5,005 nt of DNA from CAYRGQ01 sp964444885 (GTDB lineage: Bacteria > Bacteroidota > Bacteroidia > Sphingobacteriales > Sphingobacteriaceae): the NCBI GenBank assembly GCA_964444885.1, contig CAYUIZ010000177.1:1-5005 (forward strand). Reading direction: 5' to 3'. Position numbers and translations under genes: made by a program. Numbering within the stretch: the first letter of the stretch is position 1; each line of letters begins with the position of its first letter. The notes beneath the pieces are model-generated. The model had not been told where the DNA came from. It worked only from the letters and a program-made list of their open reading frames with translations, and made no database searches. This document shows positions 1 through 5,005 of this stretch, in pieces.

Positions 1-1290
1 GGCATCACTAACCAACGTGAAACGACCATCGTATGGGACCGAAAAACAGGCAAACCGATCCATCGTGCCATCGTATGGCAAGACAGGCGCACGGCAGCCT
101 ATTGCGACCAGCTCCGCAAAGCAGGCCACGGCACTACCGTACGCCGTAAGACCGGCTTGCTGATCGATGCTTATTTCTCGGCTAGCAAAATCGCGTGGTT
201 GCTTGACAACGTCAAGGGAGCAAGAAAGAAAGCCGAACGTGGCGAACTGGCCTTCGGTACGGTCGATAGCTGGCTCGTGTGGAAAATGACCGGCGGCACC
301 CAGCACATCACCGACGTCAGCAATGCCTCCCGCACCATGCTGTACAACATCAACAAAATGGAATGGGACGACGGGCTGCTCAAACTTTTTGGCATCCCAA
401 AAAGCATGATGCCGGAGGTACGAAGTTCATCCGAAATCTATGGGGAAACCCAACCCAATATACTCGCCGCAAAGATACCGATTGCTGGCATCGCGGGTGA
501 TCAGCAAGCCGCCCTGTTTGGCCAGCTGTGCACGCAGCCTGGCATGGTCAAAAACACCTACGGCACGGGCTGTTTTATGCTCATGAATATCGGGGACAAG
601 CCTACCCTTTCGAAGAACAAGCTCGTCACAACCGTGGCCTGGAAAATCGGCGACCAAGTAAGTTATGCACTCGAAGGAAGTATCTTCATCGGTGGTGCCG
701 TGGTGCAGTGGCTGCGCGATGGCCTTGGCATCATCAAAAAATCCGCAGACGTCGAAGCGCTGGCCAACTCGGTGCCCGACACGGGCGGGGTATACCTTGT
801 GCCGGCCTTTGCAGGCTTAGGCGCTCCCCATTGGGATCCCCATGCCCGGGGAACGCTGGTCGGGGTTACCCGCGGCACGGAAGCCGGCCACATCGCCCGC
901 GCAGCCTTAGAAAGTATTGTCTTCCAAACTGTCGACATCCTGCGCGCCATGGAAGCCGACGCGGGCAAGCGCATCACCGAACTCCGGGTAGACGGTGGCG
1001 CGACAGCCAATAATCAGCTCCTCCAATTCCAAGCAGACGTCTTGCAGGCGGAGGTAGTACGCCCACAAATTACCGAAACCACGGCCATTGGCGCAGCGTA
1101 TCTGGCAGGACTCGCCGTGGGCTTGTGGAAAAGCATCGACGACATCCAAAACCAGTGGAAAATCGATAAGACCTTCAAGCCGAAGAAAACGTTCGATGCC
1201 ACGACTGTATTGGAAAATTGGCAGGCGGCCGTAGACGCCACGAGATTCCATGCCAAGCGGCAGCAAGCAATCGGACAGCAAAAAAAGTAA
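1..1290 (+). CDS. glpK: Glycerol kinase, 5'-truncated by the window edge
   Basis: ATP-dependent glycerol kinase of the FGGY sugar-kinase family, a cytosolic enzyme that makes sn-glycerol-3-phosphate. The frame is open from base 1 and gives 429 residues beginning GITNQRETT, which matches about residue 79 of E. coli GlpK, so roughly 80 N-terminal residues lie outside the window. Visible residues (window numbering) include the glycerol-binding pair R6/E7, Y58 in IDAYFSASK, D167 in GIAGDQQAALFGQ, and F192 in YGTGCFMLMN, equivalent to E. coli R83/E84, Y135, D245 and F270. The nucleotide-binding RVDGG (near 331-333) and the FGGY signature GAAYLAGLAVG (about 364-374) are intact. It ends QQKK-TAA and is followed by glpF on the same strand, a classic uptake-plus-trapping pair. 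The loop before GIAGDQQ lacks both the E. coli fructose-1,6-bisphosphate residues and the Firmicutes HPr-phosphorylated His. An ATG does not mark the start here; the true start is upstream of the window. Confidence 0.97.
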   Translation, partial: GITNQRETTIVWDRKTGKPIHRAIVWQDRRTAAYCDQLRKAGHGTTVRRKTGLLIDAYFSASKIAWLLDNVKGARKKAERGELAFGTVDSWLVWKMTGGTQHITDVSNASRTMLYNINKMEWDDGLLKLFGIPKSMMPEVRSSSEIYGETQPNILAAKIPIAGIAGDQQAALFGQLCTQPGMVKNTYGTGCFMLMNIGDKPTLSKNKLVTTVAWKIGDQVSYALEGSIFIGGAVVQWLRDGLGIIKKSADVEALANSVPDTGGVYLVPAFAGLGAPHWDPHARGTLVGVTRGTEAGHIARAALESIVFQTVDILRAMEADAGKRITELRVDGGATANNQLLQFQADVLQAEVVRPQITETTAIGAAYLAGLAVGLWKSIDDIQNQWKIDKTFKPKKTFDATTVLENWQAAVDATRFHAKRQQAIGQQKK

Positions 1291-1304
1291 CCATAAACCG
1301 TAAT

Positions 1305-1331
1305 GGGACGGGGATTAACCAACCCCGTTCC
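1305..1331 (+). other. Intergenic hairpin between glpK and glpF
   Basis: Inverted repeat of nine base pairs (GGGACGGGG with CCCCGTTCC, one G-U pair) around the 9-nt loop ATTAACCAA. It begins 15 bases after the glpK stop and ends 43 bases before the chosen glpF start. No T-run follows on either side, so it does not look like a complete intrinsic terminator. A role in stabilising the glpK mRNA 3' end, in processing, or in lowering glpF expression is inference. Confidence 0.55.
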
Positions 1332-1374
1332 TCCAAAGAAAACCCTTACCCATAACCTAAATAACGATATCGAC

Positions 1375-2112
1375 ATGACTCCTTTTATTGCAGAACTTAT
1401 CGGCACGTCCGTCCTGATTCTATTAGGTGGCGGCGTGGTAGCCAATGTCGTCCTCAAGGACACGAAAGGCAATAGCAGCGGCTGGATTGTAATCACCACG
1501 GGTTGGGCACTCGCCGTATTCGTGGGTGTAATCATTGCCGGGCCATATAGTGGTGCACACATCAATCCGGCTGTGACGCTGGCCATGTACCTGGCGGGCA
1601 ATTTGGCATTGGCAGATTCCCTTAGCTACGTAGCTGCCCAATTTGCCGGGGCGATGATCGGTTCCTCGGTGGTCTGGCTCGTGTACAAAGACCATTTCGC
1701 ACGGACAGCAGACCCAGGCCTCAAGCAAGCCGTGTTCTGTACGGCACCGGCTATCCGCAACCTTCCGATCAACCTGATCAGCGAAATCGTCGGTACGTTC
1801 GTGCTGATTTTCGCTGTTTTCTATTTCAAAGATGCTGAACTGGGTGGCGACACCGCTACGCCAATCGGTCTAGGATCAATCGGCGCCATTCCCGTCGCAT
1901 TCGTCGTTTGGGTAATCGGTCTTTCCCTGGGCGGCACCACCGGTTATGCGATTAATCCGGCGCGCGATTTAGGCCCCCGCATTGTGCATGCGATCCTACC
2001 CATCAAAGACAAAGCATCTTTTAACGGTTCGTATGCTTGGGTACCTGTTTTGGGGCCGTTGATCGGGGCGGCACTGGCAACGGGACTGGCAGCCCTGCTG
2101 GAGTCGATATAA
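1375..2112 (+). CDS. glpF: Glycerol facilitator (aquaglyceroporin, MIP family)
   Basis: Inner-membrane channel for passive glycerol entry; 245 residues, normal for the family. The fold shows six hydrophobic helices and the two half-helix motifs, HINPAVT (N64-P65-A66) and AINPARD (N194-P195-A196). The second is followed by R197-D198, the Asp being typical of glycerol channels rather than water channels. Aligned to E. coli GlpF, the selectivity filter reads W44 (W48), G182 (G191), Y191 (F200) and R197 (R206). The open Gly in place of the aquaporin His supports glycerol passage, and Tyr at the F200 site is the form common in Gram-positive GlpF. The start MTPFIAELIGT was chosen because it matches the family N-terminus. 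An in-frame ATG at 1303 would add 24 polar residues and would put the intergenic hairpin inside the coding region. No Shine-Dalgarno is seen before 1375. No promoter was found in the gap, so it is probably co-transcribed with glpK. Confidence 0.95.
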   Translation: MTPFIAELIGTSVLILLGGGVVANVVLKDTKGNSSGWIVITTGWALAVFVGVIIAGPYSGAHINPAVTLAMYLAGNLALADSLSYVAAQFAGAMIGSSVVWLVYKDHFARTADPGLKQAVFCTAPAIRNLPINLISEIVGTFVLIFAVFYFKDAELGGDTATPIGLGSIGAIPVAFVVWVIGLSLGGTTGYAINPARDLGPRIVHAILPIKDKASFNGSYAWVPVLGPLIGAALATGLAALLESI

Positions 2113-2114
2113 CC

Positions 2115-2136
2115 GCGCTTTCGTTGCCGAAATCGC
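2115..2136. terminator. Small symmetrical hairpin in the convergent glpF/exonuclease gap
   Basis: The 29-bp gap between the two convergent stop codons holds a stem of GCG/CGC plus TTTCG/CGAAA, separated by one mismatch, with a 4-nt loop. Read on the - strand the loop is GCAA, a GNRA tetraloop. It starts 5 bases after the exonuclease stop and 2 bases after the glpF stop. No T-run follows on either strand, so termination is only suggested by position and symmetry. Confidence 0.35.
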
Positions 2137-2141
2137 AGGAA

Positions 2142-3107
2142 TTACGCCTCGACCAGCACATTCCGCACCCGGATATGATCCTGGTAGTGCGCTTTCAAAT
2201 GCCGGCCATCGCCATGCACGGCCCATATTTCCCGTGGCTGCACCGCTGCTACAAACTGCAGGATATCCGCCCAGTCGACGTGATCGGAAATATAGAGTTC
2301 CATGTCGTTTTGCCGGTGCAGGCGCTGCCAGCCCGACGCGAATACCCGCAGCACGTTGGTCGCTCGGAAGTAGCTGTTAAACGTCATCGGCGGCACCATG
2401 TAGATGTTGTTTTCGCTTGGCGGCTTCATCGCCTTGCGATCGTAGGGCAGATACCGCAGGTCTTTGATGCCGTGCTGCGCATAAATCCGGTGCAACGGCA
2501 GGATATTGTGATGCAAAAGGACGGTTTTCTGCGGGCAATGCTGGTTGATGAGCCACGTCAGGCGTTGCGCCTTGCCCAGCGAATAGGTGCCTAGCAGGAT
2601 ATTGTGGGTCGTACTATTCAGCTTTTCAATTTCGCCGACGGGGTCAGGATGGCGCACTTCCGGGTCGGCAAAGGTGCTTTCGGTGACCAGCACATCGGCT
2701 TGCACGATTTTCAGCGCTTCGCAGGTGGCATCGGCTTGCATTTTATAATCGCCGGTGTAGAGGTAGCGCACGCCTTGGTATTCCATGAGAATCTGAGCCG
2801 AACCCAAGATATGGCCCGCGGGAATAAACGTAATCGCCACGCCTTGGACGACAAATGGCTCGTCAAACGGCATCTTGCGAAACGTATCCGGATGCTGCCT
2901 TTTAAACCGATGGTTCATAATCGCCACCGTGGCAGCCGTGGCGTAGATGCGGCCGTGGCCGGGCGTAGCGTGGTCTCCGTGGGCATGCGACACCAGCGCG
3001 GTAGCCACCGGCATCTTCGGATCGATGAAAAAATCACCGTAACGGCAATAATATCCCCCTTCGTCCCGACTCACCAAAAAATCCGGTAAAATATCTCCTC
3101 GCATCAT
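2142..3107 (-). CDS. MBL-fold beta-CASP exonuclease, ligase-associated DNA exonuclease type
   Basis: Predicted zinc-dependent nuclease of the metallo-beta-lactamase/beta-CASP group, related to mRNA 3'-end processing factors and to the bacterial ligase-associated DNA exonucleases; 321 residues. Family features in order: YYCRYGDFFIDP (19-30); the metal site HAHGDH (H41, H43, D45, H46) followed by ATPGH; GHILGSAQ (H99); YTGDYK (D120); the beta-CASP motif A VTESTF (E143); GTYSLGKAQRL (173-183); the motif C ISDHVDW (H276); and a late VHGDG (H298). The start is the ATG whose last two bases are the first two of the coaE TGA stop (ATGA), implying translational coupling. An alternative upstream start at 3173 would read 22 low-complexity residues out of the coaE 3' end. 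A second ATG follows directly at 3104. It is last in the ybbR-like - coaE operon. Homologues in repair clusters sit beside an ATP-dependent DNA ligase and a DEXH helicase, which are not in view. Substrate (DNA or RNA) cannot be settled from sequence alone. Confidence 0.9.
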   Translation of the reverse strand: MMRGDILPDFLVSRDEGGYYCRYGDFFIDPKMPVATALVSHAHGDHATPGHGRIYATAATVAIMNHRFKRQHPDTFRKMPFDEPFVVQGVAITFIPAGHILGSAQILMEYQGVRYLYTGDYKMQADATCEALKIVQADVLVTESTFADPEVRHPDPVGEIEKLNSTTHNILLGTYSLGKAQRLTWLINQHCPQKTVLLHHNILPLHRIYAQHGIKDLRYLPYDRKAMKPPSENNIYMVPPMTFNSYFRATNVLRVFASGWQRLHRQNDMELYISDHVDWADILQFVAAVQPREIWAVHGDGRHLKAHYQDHIRVRNVLVEA

Positions 3108-3688
3108 TCGCTTCTGAATCGGCGGTCGAGTTCCAGTACTTGGGGGATAAGGGCGCGCCGGCCGTCGTTCCAAATCACGTAATCGGCTTGCTCGATTTGT
3201 TCCTCTTGAGGCATTTGCTTATCCATGCGGGCCCGTATTTGCTGCTCAGTCGAACCATCGCGTTGCATGACGCGGCTGATCCGCAATTCGTCCGGTGCCG
3301 CCACGACAATATTGAAATCATTATGCACGAAGGATCCGCTTTGGAACAATAAGGCGGCCTCTTTGACGGTATAGGGCGCATCCTGCGCGTCGGCCCAATC
3401 GTTAGCCGCTTGGATAACCACGGGATGCACTATGGCATTCAGCCGGGCCAGCGCGGCCTCATCATTGAACACACGGGCAGCGAGGTACTGCCGGTCGAGC
3501 TGCCCCGTTGCGTCGTACGCCTCCTCCCCGAAGGCATCCTTCACGGCGCGTACCAGTCCCTCATGGTTGTTCATTAACTTTTTTGCTTCGCGGTCGGCAT
3601 CATAAACCGGTATGCCCAGTGCCCGGAAAATGCCGCAAACGGTGGTTTTGCCACTCCCTATCCCGCCGGTGATTCCTATCTTCAACAT
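3104..3688 (-). CDS. coaE: Dephospho-CoA kinase
   Basis: Catalyses the last step of coenzyme A synthesis, the ATP-dependent 3'-phosphorylation of dephospho-CoA, in the cytosol. It has 194 residues, full length for the family. The P-loop GGIGSGKTT lies at 8-16, the catalytic-site DAD at 30-32, NAIVHP at 84-89, EAALLFQSG at 110-118, and the lid region with R136, R139 and RDGSTEQQIRARMDKQ (143-158). The closing ADYVIWNDG (168-176) is the usual C-terminal signature. The EAALLF-E-SG motif usually carries Glu where this protein has Gln116, a minor change. The ATG lies 3 bases after the ybbR-like stop, and the TGA stop overlaps the ATG of the exonuclease gene, so all three are probably one transcript. 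No clear Shine-Dalgarno is present. Confidence 0.97.
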   Translation of the reverse strand: MLKIGITGGIGSGKTTVCGIFRALGIPVYDADREAKKLMNNHEGLVRAVKDAFGEEAYDATGQLDRQYLAARVFNDEAALARLNAIVHPVVIQAANDWADAQDAPYTVKEAALLFQSGSFVHNDFNIVVAAPDELRISRVMQRDGSTEQQIRARMDKQMPQEEQIEQADYVIWNDGRRALIPQVLELDRRFRSE

Positions 3689-3691
3689 ACC

Positions 3692-4630
3692 CTATTTGCG
3701 AACAAAGAAATCGACGTTTTGGGGTTCGATCTTGATTAATTTGCAGTAATCCGGCTTCTGGGTGATGAGCACGGGGAGATGCCGAATGTCTTTATCCACC
3801 CAATCTTCCATATTGACGACGGCTTCAAAACTCCCGACGGACACCCGTGCGTAATCCCGCAGCGACACCATGATGGTCAACTTGACTTTCCCCGGTAGAA
3901 GCTTCACGGAGCTGAACTCCTGCGCATTCTCGGCCCGGATCGGCACTTCGATAACCTTCTCGGTCATCTCACCCACCGGAATGGTCACATCGACCGTGGT
4001 GGGATACACGTTGATATTGGCACGCTGGTGGTTATTGAGCGACACGTTGGCCGAAAGCGTGCGGTCTACCCCACTGGCCCGAATGGTATCGGTCTCCCAG
4101 CCGTCGATTTTGACGACGTCTTCCAGGGGGCCGGTGATCGTCACGTATTGGGGCGAAACGCTCACCTCATCGATAATGCCGTATTGCTTCCTGAATTGGA
4201 GGTCGTACGAGGGTACCACGGCCACCTTGCGTTCGGTCTGGTTTGAGAAATCAAAATAAAGCGTGTCAGGCGCTACGGATACAATGCGGTGGTTGGCGGG
4301 GAACTGACCGGACATAAACTCGTACTGGTCAGACAAGGCAATCCAGTTCCGTTTTCCCAAGTTGGTGAGGTCTACCTCCAGCTGCGGCGCCTGCTTGCGA
4401 AAGGAGCTCATCAAATACTGCCAGCCGGTCATCTCCACGTACACCGTAGCGGTATCTGACTGCAAGGGATGGAAAGCCTTGTCTTCGGGCATCTTCACGT
4501 AGCGAAGCTCCATCCGCCGGGCATCGGTATAGTGGTTTGCCGTGGCGAACATCACCCAAGCGATGCCCGAAAAAATGAGGCATCGGGCAAAGATACTAAG
4601 CTTGCGCTTCTGGGTTTTGTTAAGCGGCAT
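3692..4630 (-). CDS. YbbR-domain membrane-anchored protein
   Basis: A 312-residue protein with a basic N-terminus (KTQKRK), one membrane helix at about 12-31, and a long beta-rich exported part. That part shows repeated YbbR-like units, about 35-128, 134-218 and 225-310, each ending in a strand-like pattern such as SVAPDTLYFDF (118-128), SVSPQYVTITGPL (157-169), VYPTTVDVTIPV (208-219) and IEPQNVDFFV (301-310). The topology suggests an N-terminal anchor with the repeats outside the cytoplasmic membrane. YbbR in Firmicutes is CdaR, a regulator of the diadenylate cyclase CdaA, but no cyclase gene is beside this one, so that role is not claimed. Placement between yajC and coaE is the usual Bacteroidetes arrangement. 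The start is the first ATG in frame and keeps the basic stretch before the helix. A consensus promoter lies a few bases upstream of this ATG, so the mRNA may have almost no leader. Confidence 0.88.
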   Translation of the reverse strand: MPLNKTQKRKLSIFARCLIFSGIAWVMFATANHYTDARRMELRYVKMPEDKAFHPLQSDTATVYVEMTGWQYLMSSFRKQAPQLEVDLTNLGKRNWIALSDQYEFMSGQFPANHRIVSVAPDTLYFDFSNQTERKVAVVPSYDLQFRKQYGIIDEVSVSPQYVTITGPLEDVVKIDGWETDTIRASGVDRTLSANVSLNNHQRANINVYPTTVDVTIPVGEMTEKVIEVPIRAENAQEFSSVKLLPGKVKLTIMVSLRDYARVSVGSFEAVVNMEDWVDKDIRHLPVLITQKPDYCKLIKIEPQNVDFFVRK

Positions 4631-4637
4631 ATGTGAA

Positions 4638-4668
4638 CAAAACTAGTCAATCCGGGCTTCAATTCCAA
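4638..4668 (-). promoter_or_regulatory. Bacteroidetes-type promoter for ybbR-like - coaE - exonuclease
   Basis: On the - strand, TTG (4668-4666) is followed after 20 bases by TAGTTTTG (4645-4638), an exact match to the Bacteroidetes -7 box TAnnTTTG with its -33 TTG element at the usual distance. It lies directly after the yajC terminator and just before the ybbR-like ATG at 4630. The transcription start would fall at about 4634-4630, giving a leader of few or no bases. Confidence 0.65.
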
Positions 4669-4692
4669 TATCACGCGCCACGCCCACGTACG

Positions 4693-4750
4693 AAAACAAA
4701 AAAACCGGCATGGGGACGCCGCAGGTGGTGTGGCAGCCCGGCATACCGGT
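4693..4750 (-). terminator. Intrinsic (Rho-independent) terminator after yajC
   Basis: Read on the - strand, ACCGGTATG (4750-4742) pairs with CATGCCGGT (4712-4704) in nine pairs with one G-U. Pairing can continue inward after a 2-nt bulge (GGG with CCC, then C/G and GCC/GGC), leaving a loop of about 11 bases. Seven T bases (4704-4698), a G and four more T bases follow at once. It begins 25 bases after the yajC stop, so it should end the transcript that carries yajC. Confidence 0.85.
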
Positions 4751-4775
4751 CTTGTGTGTTCTGAGCGACTGTTAC

Positions 4776-5005
4776 TTACTTGGCGTCAACGCCTGCTGTA
4801 TTCAGGGCTTTAGACGCTTCGAGGGATACCGCGGTCTTGTCAAACCGGATCTTCGTGCCGGAGCCCACGTCTACCAAGAACGTCGTGTCGCCTACTTCCA
4901 CAATGCGACCGTGGATGCCAGCCGTCGTCACTACGCGGTCGTTTGACTTAAGCTCTTCCACATATTTCTTATGTTCCTTGAGCTTGCGTTGCTGGGGACG
5001 GATCA
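4776..5005 (-). CDS. yajC: Preprotein translocase subunit YajC, N-terminus outside the window
   Basis: Accessory subunit of the Sec machinery (SecDF-YajC) in the inner membrane. The last 75 codons are visible. They open with IRPQQRKLKEHKKYVEEL, the hallmark sequence that follows the single membrane helix (E. coli has LRPQQKRTKEHKK), then the small beta domain SNDRVVTTAGIHGRIVEVGD and a strand-rich end. The tail LEASKALNTAGVDAK is alanine-rich and likely flexible. The membrane helix and true start lie past base 5005. A GTG at 4961 (V15 of the visible part) is inside the conserved region and is not the start. In Bacteroidetes, nusB usually lies upstream of yajC; that cannot be seen here. A strong terminator follows the stop. 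Confidence 0.94.
   Translation of the reverse strand, partial: IRPQQRKLKEHKKYVEELKSNDRVVTTAGIHGRIVEVGDTTFLVDVGSGTKIRFDKTAVSLEASKALNTAGVDAK

Noticed and set aside
528..1013. Long open frame inside glpK in another + frame
   Set aside because: Overlaps a well-supported glycerol kinase; its translation is rich in Arg, His and Cys with no recognisable domain, typical of a shadow frame.
1280..1287. Run of seven A bases near the glpK stop as a possible slippage site
   Set aside because: It encodes the terminal Lys-Lys and sits at the very end of the gene; slippage would change only the last residue or two, and no downstream frame gains a sensible product.
1303..1374. Upstream ATG giving GlpF a 24-residue N-terminal extension
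   Set aside because: The extension is polar and unlike family members, and it would be encoded by the hairpin; MTPFIAELIGT at 1375 fits the family start.
1014..1601. Open frame on the - strand spanning the glpK end and glpF start
   Set aside because: Antisense to two clear genes, and its composition is that of reversed membrane-protein codons; no family resemblance.
2037..2594. 185-codon + frame running from glpF into the exonuclease region
   Set aside because: Antisense to conserved beta-CASP motifs and overlaps the glpF end; no domain recognised.
3108..3173. Upstream start giving the exonuclease 22 more residues
   Set aside because: The added Pro/Arg-rich residues are the coaE 3' end read in another frame; the ATGA overlap start is far more natural.
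4710..4946. 78-codon + frame antisense to yajC
   Set aside because: Covers the terminator and conserved YajC codons on the opposite strand; no recognisable domain.

Overview
The window reads as chromosomal core DNA of a Bacteroidota (Bacteroidetes) member with moderate GC, possibly from the Sphingobacteria/Cytophagia side. Three things point there: the yajC - ybbR-like - coaE gene order typical of that phylum, a promoter matching the Bacteroidetes consensus (TTG, then 20 bases, then TAnnTTTG), and the absence of clear Shine-Dalgarno sequences before the start codons. The assignment below phylum level is a guess.

Layout. On the + strand, 1-2112 holds a glycerol-use pair: the 3' part of glpK (glycerol kinase, 5' end outside the window) and a complete glpF (glycerol facilitator). 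An 84-bp gap carrying a strong hairpin separates them. On the - strand, 5005 down to 2142 holds the C-terminal part of yajC (its N-terminus lies beyond the right edge), an intrinsic terminator, a Bacteroidetes-type promoter, then a tight operon of three genes: a YbbR-domain membrane-anchored protein, coaE (dephospho-CoA kinase), and a beta-CASP metallo-beta-lactamase exonuclease whose ATG overlaps the coaE stop codon. The two convergent units meet in a 29-bp gap that contains a small symmetrical hairpin. No stretch over 300 bases lacks a gene.

How the genes work together. GlpF admits glycerol and GlpK traps it as glycerol-3-phosphate. CoaE makes the last step of coenzyme A synthesis. YajC is the accessory subunit of the Sec translocon. 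The YbbR protein is probably an extracytoplasmic or periplasmic, membrane-anchored protein of unclear function. The exonuclease belongs to the family usually found with an ATP-dependent ligase and a helicase in a DNA-repair cluster, but neither partner is visible here.

I found no new system: no mobile element, CRISPR array, tRNA or rRNA. The items most worth a second look are a promoter so close to the ybbR-like ATG that the mRNA may be leaderless, translational coupling of a DNA nuclease to coaE, and a glycerol kinase that lacks the known regulatory residues.
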